Positions 12,601 to 27,600 of a DNA stretch of 64,000 nucleotides are shown here, piece after piece. The DNA comes from Aplysia californica (taxonomy: Eukaryota; Mollusca; Gastropoda; Aplysiida; Aplysiidae). The notes below the pieces were generated by a model, which was not told the origin of the DNA, did not search any database, and saw nothing but the letters and a program-made list of their open reading frames with translations. The stretch lies in the NCBI RefSeq assembly GCF_000002075.1, contig NW_004797409.1, forward strand, positions 582,296 through 646,295, read 5' to 3'. How positions within the stretch are numbered: the first letter of the stretch is position 1; each line of letters begins with the position of its first letter. A program made the translations under genes and the position numbers.

Positions 12601-15600
12601 CATTGGCTTCTTTAAGATGAGGTCTGCATCATTTAATTTATTACAAAATACTTTTTTCAGGCAAGAGAACAGAGACATGACCCAAATTAACAGTCAGCTG
12701 CCATTTTTAGCACAGAAAGCATTACTTCACTCACTCAATCAAGGGAGTTTTCCCCGAAATTGTACCCAGAAACGTCATTTTGGCACTTATGTAAGGGTCC
12801 ACTAGTAACCATAGATATAATTCAATTGCTTTGAAATTTGGCACAAAGTACAACCTAAGATGGATCTTTGGACACACCAAATTTGAAGTATATATAGCTT
12901 TCCTAGTTTTGCTTTGGGGTGTTGTGCAAATTTGGCATTTTTAGGGGCATATAATTTTTTTAAAGGCTGAATAAGCAAAAGCAAGCCTACATTGATATTC
13001 AAATATGCTTGTGAGTGTCCAGATCTATATATTGTATGTCATGTATAATACTGTTGAATACTTTCATGAATTTAAAAAACATGTATGTGTGAGAAAAGCA
13101 GAGAGAATCAATTGCAAGACATGCTCAGCTGATCAGTGAGAACGAAAGCGCTGAAAGTGCCTTTACAAAAACCACGATTTCTTCATGTGTAATGACAGTG
13201 AAATAATAAATTTACCTTATATAAAACTTGAGGTCGTTTTCTCAAACGAAATATCTAGCATACAGAACAAAACTATAGAACTGAGTTATCACGGTCATGG
13301 GATTGAACGCAGCCCGCAAGCTGACCGAGATATCTCAGTCACGGGATTAAGGGATTAACCCTCAGATCCATAGACAGGGTCTAGGGATAAAAGTGAGGTA
13401 ACATCAGTTTCTGCTTTTATAAATGACTCTGGGTAAAAAATGTATGTGATGCTGTCTGAACAGTAGGGAGAGTAATCACAATAGAAACTTGAAGACTAGC
13501 CTTCTTGGGGATGATATGAAAAAACCCAAAATACTGTACATGTTATGTTGTAACATTGTGTACAAATGTACATTTTGAGTTTCCAAAGACTCGAGCTATA
13601 GAGATCACCAAACTTCAGCGACATTTTCTTGCTAATTTTACCCCTGAAACCAGGCGACTCCCACCTCGTTCAATTGCAAATATCTCAACTATTATTCCAG
13701 AAGGGTGAGGTTTTTTATCACTGAAAGCAAGTCAAATGGACCCATTTTCAGATAATACTAATAACTCCACATGCCCAAAAATTGAGGAACGTCCCAATCC
13801 AAAACACCATGGGACAAAAGGCCCTGCTAAAATCATTAAAAAGAACAGCAACACTTACCCTGTTCAAAAGTCTCTTTCATATGTGTTTGGTCTTCCGGGT
13901 GGTAGAAATCAAAGGCAATTTTACCAAGTAACTCTTGAGGCTGGTGCCCAAGAACAGGTGTCACTCTGAAAGGAGAAACATATATTTTATGATATTTTTT
14001 TCTCCTGTTCATTTCACACTGCAAGCAGCAAAATCTTGCAATTAGAAATTTCAACCAATGGTGCCAACAATGAAACCAAACAATTCGAAACAGGATGAAT
14101 CACTTTTCAAACATTGATTTTTAAAAACAAATCAATGTCACAAATGAGAAATGACTCAAAGGGTGAGTCTGAAAGTTAAAGGCAAGATCAAACAGTCTAC
14201 TGTTACAAAGAGACCAGCTGATCTGAGCGCAAGTTCAGATGCTGACAGTTGATAGACAGACCTTGTGGCCAAGACAGTAGTACATTAGTTATATAACAAA
14301 CCGTGAAACACAGGCAGGCATGAAGTTTTTCCAGTGAAGGAAAGGGAACTTCAGCTTGAAGAGGAATTTGGTGATTATTGGGCACATTGCCTCACTACTT
14401 GTCATTTAGTGCTGGCAAAAAGGCAAAATGGCCAAACAGACAGGATTTAGTTATAAACAACAAAAAGCAGTAGATCAGGCAGGAGGAGGTGACAAAGATG
14501 GCCTGCTGACAGAACATTTGACGACAGACTCCTGAAATCCCAGAACTTTAAAAGCATCCAGGACATTTCACTAGGTACTTTGAGTTAGAATTTCATGGAT
14601 CGGTCACACCGTCTTGATTTGTAACTCATTTCTCTGTATAAGTCAGGAACAAACAACTAATACTTTTTACCACTTTCTGCACATTTTTTTTAGTAAGTGT
14701 TTTGCGGCACTTGCAACATAATACGGTCATATAAGGACCGAAGATTGCAGGTGTTACAAGAGAGTAACAAATACAAAAAAGGAGGGGAGATAAAGACTAT
14801 AGACCTTTGATACGAAAGAAGAAGCAAACCATACCAGAGCACCCCCCCATCCACATTTTTTCAAAGCTTCTGCGCTCATATGACCTTACGCAGTTGTGAG
14901 CATCGTAAAACTTTCTCCAAACTGATAGCTTCAGATAATTACCAAAATGAAACAAAATATGTTTTCCTTGTACTTTGGAATGTTCAATAAATTTGTTGAA
15001 ACATGCTGCAAGTTTCTTCAATGTAAGAGATTAAAACAGTCAGGCTGACTTTTTTTTTTCCAATACCATTGAAACAGCTGGTCAACAAGGAATAGAAACA
15101 GGGAAAATGTCACTTTCCCTTGTTCTAACAATGACATCGAGAAAAATTTCCCAATGATGTAATCTCTACCGGAATCTGAAAAAGTCCTGACAAAAATGAT
15201 GTAGGGACGGCATGTACGCCATACAGAAAGACAACTGATTTGACAATTGCAGCTCACCTCTGATCAACAAAAGTAAATTTTCCATCCATGCTGTGTCTGG
15301 AAATAAACTCTGTCGGGGGTGTCGGTCCCATGATGTCAGTACAGTTTGGGGTGTTGGTCACCTGTAGACGGCCAATTGCCACCAAGCAGCAATGGCTGCC
15401 TCCATGCTCGTCAGAATCACGGTCAATTTGCACGCCCGCTTTGAAAGTTAAGAGACAAGGGAGCAACTATAAGATTTCCCGCAAGTGAACATTTGAGAGA
15501 ATATGTTCAACTTTTCAAAAAGAAAAAAAGGAAGGTACTTGTTACACTCAAAAACTGCAATTGAATTAATAATCTGATACATCTCAAAGTGTGAAAAATG

Positions 15601-18600
15601 CAACACAAAAGCCTTGAATAAAAAACTGAAGATGTATTTTTTCCAAAATGCAATCCTTCATGGCGACACTGTAACCACCCAAAAGACTAAATTTTATTAA
15701 AATTTACGAAAGTAGTAGTGGATCCATAAAACAAAGGGGGTGGGGGGAGTATCATTTGGACCGGTCTTTTTCAGTACCGATTTGGCAAGTACAAGAAATA
15801 GACTCTGGTGTTAAAAGAAGAACAATAGAACAGTACAAGTTAAAAAAGTTCCCCCGAGGCTTGATCCTTACACTGAAATTATAACAGAATCAAAGGGTCA
15901 AAACGACCCCTATGAGAAAAGGAGACCCACTGCATAATAACAGGATGTGTAAACCCTAGTGTAAAACATGTATAATCACATTCATCTATGCTCAAATGCT
16001 CCTATGAAATTATTATTCAGCGCATTTACCTGGTTTTTTCCCCCCCCATTTCTTTTTTACTATTACCAGGGAGCCAAAAAGTCCCACAACCAAAGGACCT
16101 ATTTACAACTCGTAAAACTTGTATTTTAAAAAATTTTATGATAAAAAAAACTTGAATTACACAAAAGATTCATTGTTCATGAAACTTTTTTTTTCAAGTA
16201 ATTTTAACTAAACACTTCACGACTTCAAAGTCGATCAGTACTAACCCGAAGGTGGCCAATTCTTTATGTAGCCTGTGACATGCACCACAGCGTAGTGGTT
16301 GCCATCAGATGCCGGTCCCAAAATGTTTCTCTGCCTCATGCGCACTGTGTGATTCGCTGTCATTGGGTCTGGCTGGACACTGCCCATTCTCAGTCTGCAT
16401 ATAAAACCTCGTCTGGATCCCATGCACAAGCGGATTGAGGCTGGCAAAAGAGCAAAACCAGATCTAGCTATAAGACATCTTCAATCGGAGGTCAAAATGG
16501 ACATCATCCCCCAACCCAACAATATTATATTGTAAAGTGCCTACAGCATGCTGTCGATAAGAGGTATGAGTTATACAAATGCTATTTATTATAACTATTA
16601 TAATCATTATAATTATAATTATTATTATTATAACTCCAAACATTGTTGTCTTCTTTGACTTCACAAGACACATCACATTCTAACAAAAGCTGTAAACTAA
16701 TAGCCTATAAAGTGATCAAGTTCTTACCAGAGCAAAGTGCCTTTCATCAATCTAGCGCTATTGCATCCGAAGGTAAACTGAATCACCCTACTGACCACAG
16801 CTACTAGCATTTTCCCCAACCTTTCCACTGTAAAGCCCACTACATTATTCACACAACAACATGGGACAGAGTAGCGTAAGGCAGTGAAAGAACTTAACCC
16901 AAATTCCCAAACACTGAATAAGGGCAGATTTTATTTTCTTAACACAAGATCTTTGAAAACAGTAAAAAGAATTTATTAAGATTCTTTTGGTAAGTGTTTT
17001 ACATCACTCGCAACTGTATAAGATCATATGAGCGTCCAGGACACATGAAGCATCTTCAGTTTGGTAGGAATAAATTTTGAATTTTGCCTGGGTGGCAGCC
17101 AAAGCCTACTCCTATCGATTTTGGACCACCAAGAGATCTTACATGTGCGCAACTTGCACACAGGACCGCCGATATTTTTCGCCCTTATCCAAGAAGGCTA
17201 GGGGTAGATCTTACCTACCATAAGACCACGGATGTGGCTGAAAGACAGCAGTAAGAAAGAGCCAAGGAGTAGCAGTAGAAAGGCAGCAGAAAGAGTCAGA
17301 AGCCCAGAGGAGGGGGGCAAAAGAGAGAGGGGGGGGGGGGGGGCAGAAAGTAATAATAATAATAATAATAAGAGCATTTGTATCCCGCCTTTCCCCACAG
17401 CATGGGCCCAAGGCGTACACAGGAGATTAAAAACGCATTCATACTAACACCATACAAATTCATCATGTGCACACTTTTTGACAGCAACATTCTTTCAGAC
17501 AATAAAAAATGCTCATACAAAAAGGCAAAGGTACTGTCCATTAATTAAAATATTTCTTAAATAGATGTGTTTTGAGTCCCCTTTAGAAGGTACCAAGTTT
17601 TATTTCGCTCCTCAAATCATGAGGGAGAGTGTTCCAAACTGTTGGCCCAGAAAAAGAAAAAGCTCTCTCACCATATTTCTTCAGTGACACACGAGGTGTT
17701 GAAATTAGTCTAGAGCCATTGGATCTTAGTTCATGTGATGGTGTGTATGGTACTATGAGTTCTTGAATGTATATGGGAGACTGGTTAGTTTGACCTTTGA
17801 AGCATAGTAGGGCTAACTTATATTCAATTCTCGCTTTCAATGGAAGTCAATGGAGCTCTTTAAGTAGGGGAGTCACATGATGGTGTTTTGATTGCTTTAA
17901 TACTAGCCTGGCAAGTAGAGACAAAAGCAGATGACAAAACATGAACAGAGCAGGAAAGGAGGTGAAAGGTGAAAATTTTACGTTTTGAACCCAGGACCTA
18001 TTGAATGAGAGGTGAACACCGTAACCTCTAGACCACGAGAGTCCCCCCTAATGCATAGAACAGGCAACTCACACTGATGTCCTTCTTTCTTGACTGTACC
18101 AGCTGGAAAAAAACAAGTAAAGAGAAGGCATGAAACCTGAGTTAAGAAAACATGTCATGAGGAAAACCTCACTCATACACAAACGAGCCTGAAAAATAAC
18201 TAACGGTAACTGTGTTGTAACAGACAAAAGTCTCCGATTTCAAGTGAGGAAGGCATCTTTCATTAATAAAGTAAGATAAAGAATGAATAATGTACAAGAA
18301 AATAATAACTGTGATTATCTATTGACACTCATATTACTTAAAGTAAGTTTAATACATACTTCTAGACCCTTAAAAATATTTCTTCAGCCAAGAACTATAG
18401 CTGAAGTTGAATTTTACTTAAAAACAAAAGATATCACATCCAACCCCCCCCCCCCCCCCCCAATCCCAAAAGAGTATATGTAAGACAATAACAAGTCTGA
18501 TTTAATTACACAATAATAATGATAGCATCTTGTCAATAATAATAATAAACCTTTAAAGACACTCACTTTTTAAGTCGAGTATTCTGCCTGTGTTCTGAGA

Positions 18601-21600
18601 CTCGCTCGTGGACAGCTGTTCTCTAACTTTTTCAACATCATCTGGGTGAGTCAGGTCATACAAAGTGGTACCAAACAAATCAGCCTGCAGAAAAAGCATA
18701 GCCCCTGTTGTCAACGTAATATTTCCAGAACAGCGAAAAAGGCACATTGTCATGTTTGTTGTGAAGCAAGCAAAACACATTGACACAATAAAGGTCTTTT
18801 CAGGTGGGGGGGGGGGGGGTTAGAGTAAAAGACAGCACATCGAAAGAACAATGGTAATTAAGGGGGGGGGGGGAGCAAGACGGACAGACAGACAGGTACA
18901 ATAGAGGGGAAGAACAGAAGTAAGTAGGACCTACCAATGGCATCTCCCAACCACCCACACGCAAAACATTTTTCTTTTTAACTTTGAGATCATGTGCAAC
19001 TAGTAAAAGATTGACAAAGTCAGGTTTGCTATCAATACGAAGAAAAAAAAAAACTCTCAGAGAAACAGTGCAATGCCAATATTTTTCCGTAATACTTGCA
19101 AGATGCAAGCCCTCAACTCTCCAATCTCATAAACAAATTGAAAAGTTCATGTTACATGTAACAGAAGGAATAAATAATTTGACAACAGTGCCCTTTCACA
19201 ACAGAAGACATTCAATGACAGGACTAAACCTGGATTCAGTATAAAGTGTAAACACCAAGAGAAAAGTTCACAAAGCTGTTGCTGCATGACAAGGCCTTAT
19301 CAACCAATAAGTTTTGAGCATTTGTGGAAATGGATTTTTTAGAGATATACTTAAAATTAAAAGGTTTGTCTTTATTTACCTTTTCAAGCAAACATTACAA
19401 CAACAGAGAAAAAATTCTAAAACATCTAAACAAGTCCACTACAACTTTTGCATAAGAATTCATTCCACAAAGAAATACTTAAGAATAACAAAGTGTCATT
19501 TGATTCTCTGCCAGATTAATGAGATCAGAGAAATTTTGTTTTGTTTTAGTAGAGGTTTTACGGCGCTCGCAACTGCATAAGGTCATATGAGCACCAAGGG
19601 GTGGATGTCAAAAGAGAAGCCCATACTTACTCTGCTCACATCTCTAGCTTCAACAGCACAAAGTCTGCTTCAATTATCAAGGCACCCCGGAAATAGTGGG
19701 TCACAAGAGTGTGACAAACATACAAAAGAAGTAGAGGAAAATGACGATAGTAAAGATGAGGAAAGAAAAAACAGCAGTTCCGTGTTGCAGTTCAGGCACA
19801 GTTATGAGCATGACATTGATGAATCAGCCCATTTACAATAACAATTCTACTGTGCATAAGAACATGGTTAATGTCCCCCTTTGGGAATAGCCTAAAGACA
19901 CTTCTGTCAGTAACACCGCCCTGGGGGGTGGATCAAAGAAAGCTTTTTAAAAAAACCAGGAGTAGCATAGCACAAAACACCCACCTGACTTTGATTCAGC
20001 ACAGGGGTGATAGAGTCTGACACATAGACAACACGTCCAGTGTCACACTGAACAACAAATAAAAACCCATCAGCTGCCTGCAGAAACAAACAAATAAGTC
20101 AATATAAAGAAAGGGCAGAGCATAGCTAAAAAAAAACAACATTTTCTCTCAATTCAATGAGACAGAGGCATAAAAAGTGCTTCCACTTCCAACAACAAAT
20201 TGGATTATTCTAATATCTACTGAAGCCAGAACCCAAATTTTCCTCCACCGAACGTATTAAGGCTGCCACAACTATTTATTTATTTGGTTCTAGAAGGGTT
20301 TCTTATTTTGGCACTTCAAAAAATCAAAAATTTACAGCAACTCTCTAATGTTTCATGATTATCTCAATGCCATCTATGGCAAGAAATGGTGAAGCTATCT
20401 TTAAATTGTTCTAAGGAGTTTTTCTAGTAAATAAAAATGTACTTGTTTTCACACAATTTCCATTACCAGTCAGGGTTTGATAAGCTGAATTTTACACTGT
20501 CTTGTCTACTACTTTACACTAACAATTAATTTTTTTACAATTGCCAAATCTGATTACTGATTTAACTCAGACTTACTCATACTTGTCTTCAGCTCAAATA
20601 CAATGAAGATTTAAAGCACAGATAAAAGTCAAAAACTGACTAAACATACAGGTTTTAAACTAAACTATCAAGAGAAGATCAGTTTTTTGTCCCTTTTCAT
20701 AACATCTTTTATTCACCTTACCTCTAGGATAAGATGTTTCAATTCCTGATCTGTCAGGAAGGATGGCCTGTATGACCCATCACTGTTGGTGTTCCCTGTT
20801 CCTGTTGACATAAAGTAGCACTGTCAGACAATCTTTAATATTTACAATTCCCTGTTCCTGTTGACATAAAGTAGCACTGTCATACAATCTTTAATATTTA
20901 CAATTCCCTGTTCCTGTTGACATAAAGTAGCACTGTCAGACAATCTTTAATATTTACAATTCCCTGTTCCCGTTGACATAAAGTAGCACTGTCAGACAAT
21001 CTTTAATATTTACAAAAGTGTATTCACAGTACACCTAAATACAAGCATTTTAGAGTCTGAATTTTTTAAACTTACAAACATGCCCCTTTTAGTGATAAAA
21101 AATGTGCATACTTAATGATTGACTGGTCATGTACTGAGACTGTTTTTGTAGCTAATAAAAACATTTATAACTACAACACTATTATTAATAGAACAATATT
21201 ATAAAATATAATACATACGTTAAAATATTGTAAAAGAATATTTTTTGGCGAGGAAGAAATTTCTGTGCTTTTTGCAGTCATGGACAAAGAGTGTAAAAAT
21301 TACTTGCACACAAAAATCGAACATTAGTGATTTTCTGACAAAAGCTGGCCCCTTTTCTTGTCATTCTTTCACTCCACTCACTAATGCAGCAGTGTGAAGG
21401 TTTTATTTAATAATCTGAATACACTATCAAATCAGTATGACATTTGTGAAGGCGATTTGATAATATATTCATTTTTTAAAATAGATTGCTATCTGACAAA
21501 AACAAAAAGTTGCATAACATCTGCTTTCACATTCTGTTACTAAGGAGAACAAAATGAGAACCAATGATTAGGACCTGAGCAGGGGGGAAAAAACTATCTT

Positions 21601-24600
21601 TAAAAAAAAAAATGAGTGCTATGTTTTACACCTAACTTTACAAAACCAGCAACCTGAACAATTGTTTCTTGGTAGGGATTAACAATACGCCTGTGATATT
21701 TTTTATTTCAAATTGCAATTAAGAGTGGCAATGTTTCCATGGTAAACAAAATGCAAGACCAGCCACACACCCCCACAAAAAAGTTTATGAAGAAATAATG
21801 TAGCTAGTTCCTCTAAATACCACATACCTCGCAGTGTCTTCATGTGGGAAACTGCCATGCGTAAAATGGTGAGCTTATCTGGCTTTCTGGCCAGAGTGCT
21901 GCAGGTGGGGACCATATCGCAGAGCTCATTAATGTAAGCTGTCATCTTGTTCCTCCGCCTGCGCTCAATTTCACAATGGCTTTCCCTATTTTAAAAAAAA
22001 GATGACAAAACCTTTCCATTTTAAAGGAACCCAAATTAAAAGGTCACTTTTGTTTGCTATTATTTACACTTTAATGGCTCCAGTACAAATGGAATTATGA
22101 CTGAATACCACACAAAAACAAAGTTAGCAATCATAACAACAGCAAAAGAAACTTTTCAACACCCCCTTTAGTACTGGTTATCATCCAAGGCAAAACTAAA
22201 GGGATGAAACGTCAAAACTATCCTGTTTTTACGATGTAAAGCACAAAAGTTCACAGCCTATCTAAGAGCACATCTTTAACGGAAAGGCATTAAAAATATG
22301 TGGGAAAGAAATGACTGGGTAATAAAAAGGTTCGTTAAGAATTTTAAACAAGAAATGGTAATGACAAATGGACAAAAGCTCCCTTCTTACTAAAATTCTC
22401 ACATAAACATTAAGCTTGATTAACAGACCTAGCAAAACGTTCTTTATCAGCACTTTCTGGTCCATTTCCATACGATCCTCCTTGACTGTCCTCATCATCT
22501 GATCTGGAAGAAAGACACAGAATGTGACCAAATAAAGCTTGCAAGATTTTTGTTAAGACATACTATATTTAATAATACATTTGAAAACAATATAAGATAG
22601 ACTTCAGATACTTTTCTTCGGGCCATTTGATAATGCAGGTAACTTTGATAAGGACATTCTAATGGCATCCAGGAGTGAAAGCATGTGATCTGTGGGTGGT
22701 TGACGGGTGCTCTGGTGTGGTCTGCTCCTTCTATCCATCAGACATCTATTGTTCTTATTTTTTCCTTCTTCTTTTGTTTGTATGTTACATCTCTAATCTT
22801 CGGCACTTATATTATATGACCTGATTGTATTGCAAGCGCTTGTAAAATTCTTACTCTGAAACTAGACTAAAAAAATGATTTCATAGTAGCACTCCACACA
22901 ACCTAATAGAAGGGCTGGACAAAGAAAGTAAGAGACAAAATATACTATGTAAAGTGAAAACATACATTGTAGGGTACTTTTCAATTTGCTCTGAAGAAGA
23001 AATTTCAACATTTGAAACAAGAGACAAACTATTCATATACAATACAAATGAGCTGTACATTTAACATGAAATGAGTAAATAAAACCAGTCTAGTAACATT
23101 GCTGAAAACATAGGAACACCTGAAAATCTGAGAAAAATCTCCCACTGTCCTTTAAAAGTACAACATAATAATATCTTTTAAACTTCAGCATTATACTCCA
23201 TTGCTCAAGCAGGACTGATATTTGAGAAAAAATTACCAGCAGCTTGGTAAAGAACATGATTCTTTCATTAAGATATTATGATGACAGACAGACCACCTTG
23301 AGGATTAAGTTAATCAGCAAAATTAAATTCACAAAACAAAGCAACAATAAAGGCAATATATTGTTTATCCAATTTAGTATTTATCTTACTCCCAATGAAA
23401 GTGCTACCTGAAGTGTCATTAGAAAATGTATATACTTACTCTTGTCCATTTTTCCTCTTACGTTGTTTGCCATCTGAAAACAAAAAAATAAAAATATAGA
23501 AAGGCTAAAAACTCACCAGAGCTGTGATCAGTAGGGGAGAGGTGGTAATAATATTCATGGAAGAATGAATCACATTCTGGGTTGACTTTAAATAGTACCT
23601 GGTTACTTATAATTGAATAGAGTAGCTCAATGTAACTATAACCTATCTAATGATGACTTCTTCTTGCACTGTTTCCTTCTGTTTCAAATCACCAGATAAA
23701 GTCTACTAGAAGCACTAGCGAGGTTCCTGCAATATCCATTTTCACTATCAGTACAATTTGATATTCTTCATGCTTCTGCGATCATCATTAAAATGATATT
23801 ATGTTTAGACAATATTGGCCAAGGTAATATATATACTGTATAATAATATAGTTCAAGTCAGAGACTACAAAAGTATTGAAAAATGACTTAGTTCAATCTT
23901 CTTTATCTCTGAACCTAGCTTTGCTAAAAATATACCAACAAACCATATATATCTATTAAGAGTTTCTGCTAAAGCTCATATCATTATGTGTATCATTTCA
24001 CAAAAAATATGTTGTACCAAACATATCAAAGCCACGAAACCTTGACTAGAGTATTTAAAAAATGTGATAATTTTTCTGGCTTTTCACAAATTCACTCCAG
24101 GCCAAGAGACTGAGACTTTCTGATATTAATAGATGTTTTTGCCTCTAAACATTGCTCATTTGATGGCTTTAAAAAAGTCTGTGTCCCTTTGCAAACTTTA
24201 ACCTAGATATTCTCAAACTAATTCAAATAAGTCAAATTCTTTGGCTTACTTTCCAAACTTCTCGCTATCAGATCAGCATACTGTCAAATCAAAACAAATT
24301 CTCTCTTTTTTTCTTTTCAATTTACACTGTTAGTACCAACCTGTCATTTATGTGATGAATGTTACAGTTCAAGTCAATCAGTCAAAATCCAAGATGCTAC
24401 ATTTTCAGAGATATTGTTTATTACTAGAATCCATATACATCTAGATCAAAAGTAACAGCTGCTATCATATAAAGTAGAGAGGTGAAATTTTTTTTTTCTT
24501 CTAATGTTCAGATTATATAAAGCTGGCCTTCTCTGGAAACTTTGGCCCTATTTAAGCTCAAAGGAGTAGTCACGTGGACCTTACAAACTTCTTATCTCTA

Positions 24601-27600
24601 AATCAGTGCAGCTTCATTAGAAATAATAAATACAGCTAAATAAATACTTTTTCAGCCATTATAGCAAGGGCAAAATGAGATCTCTTTCAGGTGTGAATAC
24701 TCAGTAACAGTCAATCTAATAATAGTTATCCATAGGCCTAGGTGAGTAATTCATTCAACTGTTAAAAACTCAAGAAAACAAGACAACAGAATTTAAAACA
24801 TCAACCTGTCAGATCCCCCAAAAGAGATCTTCAGGGATCTGAAACCCAGGGAACAGACCTCATCAACAGACATCGAATTACTTCCTACCTAATGTATCAC
24901 AAAGAGCAGCATGGTAAACCGGTTTTGCTACAAAGAAAAAAGCACTAGAAAAAAGCCTGCAGTAAGCAATTTAATCTCGTTCATATGACATGCATTCTCT
25001 ATAGAAAAAAGGCCTTGAGAATTGAGCAACTGATCAGAAACAGTATACACCATATTTTTGAATTCTGAAATATATCTATTCAGGCTCAAGAGGAAAAGTG
25101 TGACCTCCAAATAAAATAGCCTGAAATGATCCCAACAAAACCCTGTTTGCATTACCACTTTTTAGGCAATAATTTATAATAATTGTAGGGACTGTTAAGT
25201 CAGTATAAATCAGACATAAAACAAGGAAAAGAAGGGAAACCTTTTCACCATGGAACTAGTTTACCCAGTTTGTATGACATCAACATTATGAGAGAAAATT
25301 AGGTTTTATTATAGCTCTGTAACGTTATGAATGAACATAAGCTTCTTTAAGCACACAATATGTCATGATCCGTTAAACTACAAAAAAGACATAAATATGT
25401 AACAAAGTCAAACCTGCTCCAACAGCCATCTGTCCAAACAACCATCTCCCACTTCTCCCATTGCTTTATTTAAATACTGTTATGATACTCCAAGACATAC
25501 ACTTGTCTAAGACAACCATTTTTCTCCTCGACAATGGGTAGCCGTCTCTATGACAATTTCAACTGTACATGCATAGCATCATTCTTCCACACCATAAGTT
25601 CAGTTGTTTTTTTTAAAGGAGAATTTGGAGTTTCAAGAGTGTGTCATAGTTTTTCTTACACCCTTATTCACCTCTCACAAAAAACAATTGGAAGTCAGTT
25701 CAATTGAAGACCTACCATCCAATGGCAGTCTACCAAGCATAAAGTCCTGCCCGATTGACCACGGTCTACAGTGATAATACGTATACAAGTATTCATACCG
25801 TAACAGAGCTATAGTGAAACCTCGTTTTCTCACATATTGTTGATGTAAAATTAACCAGATGAATTGTACATTACAGCTTGCACTAAAAAAAAATTGATTC
25901 CATCTTTTTGAACAATAAACACCCCTTGTTCCCTCAAATAAAAACATCAGTCAGAGGTAAAAGACCTAGGCTTCTGATCTAACAAAAAAAAGTTACAGAA
26001 GGTCATTTTTACCTTGCATCCATCAAAATTCTTTCATCTTAACCATCTTGTTACAATTATTCATGAGATATTAGAGCATGCATCAGAATAACATTTTGTG
26101 ACAGTCAGAATACCGAGTATGTATCTAGCTTAAGATTATTGTTGTTTATATTACTGTTAATTTATATATATATATGCAAATGACTGTAAGCCTGTGTGTG
26201 TGTGCATATTTGTTTGTGTGTGTGTGTGTGCACGCGCGTGTATGTGTGTGTGTGTGTGCCCGTACGTGTGTAGTGTACGTGGTGAAACACCAGACCATTG
26301 AGCCAGGATCTGGATAATAAAAATGTATCTTTTATTTTATCTTAGGGTTGCGCAAGTGCCTCCTGATTGGCTACAGTAACGACAGTGTAGGGGGGCATTT
26401 AAATCAAAGGTGGTAGTATTTAGATCAAAGGTGGTGGCATTTACAACTAAGCAATGTGGGTGGGTGGATCGCTTCATTATATATGTTGTGTTGTAATGAT
26501 GATTGCCGAGCAAGTTGTGGCAGAAAGTGACCAGCTGGGACTTTTTTGAGAAATTACTTCAGCATGCGGATGCACTGCTTAGAGGTACAGTGGAACCCGT
26601 TTTCAACGAGCTCGGATTCAACGAGAACTCGGATTCAACGAGATGAGATAGATTCCCCGTTTTTTTTTCTTCTTTAAAATCAATAAAAATAACCCGGATT
26701 CAGCGAGCACTTCAATCAGCGAGCTCAGATTCAACGAGGTCGCTTCCAGGGTAAACAGCCCCCGCTCATTTTTCTCCCAGAACGAACTTTATCTATTCCC
26801 GGAAACCATCCATTGCACCTGCATTGTGAACCATTCTTCACTTAGCCGATTGAATGCGACCAATCAGCAGCCTTTTTTCATCCCAACACCTGCGTTGTTG
26901 GCACGAGCACGTGTCTAATCTAGGCTAGCGTGTGTCGGGGTCGGATGGGCGGCCTGCACACGTGTGACTGTGTCTGCGTGTCGGGGAGAAGGTGAGGGGG
27001 CTAGTGGTCCGGGCGTTGAATGTCGCAGATACAAACGCGTCAAAGTCTTTATCTCCCTCAGCAACTGATCATTATTACAATGATAAGCTAGTCTTGACGT
27101 AGATATACGTAATGAATTGTGCGCTGGTCTATGGAATCAGAAGTTGCCGTATGCTAGGCTCTACACAGCTTCACAACTTTTTGGTAAACAATCGAGATGA
27201 CACAGACGTGTGGGTTTTTTTACACAGCTATATGTAGGCATTTCAGGCACTACTTGTGACTTCTCTTTATACATTACTTGCTCAGTGCCTGTAATTATCT
27301 ACACAAAATCTCGTGTTCGCTATAACGAACCCTCGGATTCAACGAGATTTTAGGTCAGGCCCGGCGACCTCGTTAAATCCGAGTTCCACTGTAATAAACA
27401 CGACAGTCATATTTTTGGCTGCAGAACACACCCCTATGGCCAAGAGTACCGCCATAAATCAATAGTTTTCAAGAAAATCTCTGATGACCCCCCCCCCCCC
27501 CCTCCCAGAATAAAAAAAAAAGCCAAATATTATTTGCTATCAAATTAAAAACCGTTGTAGATTAAATAGCTCGAAATTTATCGAGGGGGAGAGGTGGCGC

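Larger units (their letters stand above)
16992..18052 (-). repeat. SINE R3a, interrupted by a LINE
   Basis: Minus-oriented tRNA-derived SINE with its head at 17975-18052 and its tail near 16992. It aligns by eye with the copy at 32862-33391 on both sides of a break at about 17348-17913, where a truncated LINE has inserted. It lies in ARNT intron 8. Confidence 0.8.

Noticed and set aside
17975-18052. Possible tRNA gene
   Set aside because: A- and B-box-like sequences are present, but the acceptor stem does not close and the sequence continues into a SINE body; the same head recurs at 33310-33391.
20792-21015. CRISPR-like array
   Set aside because: Units are contiguous tandem copies without spacers in an animal intron.
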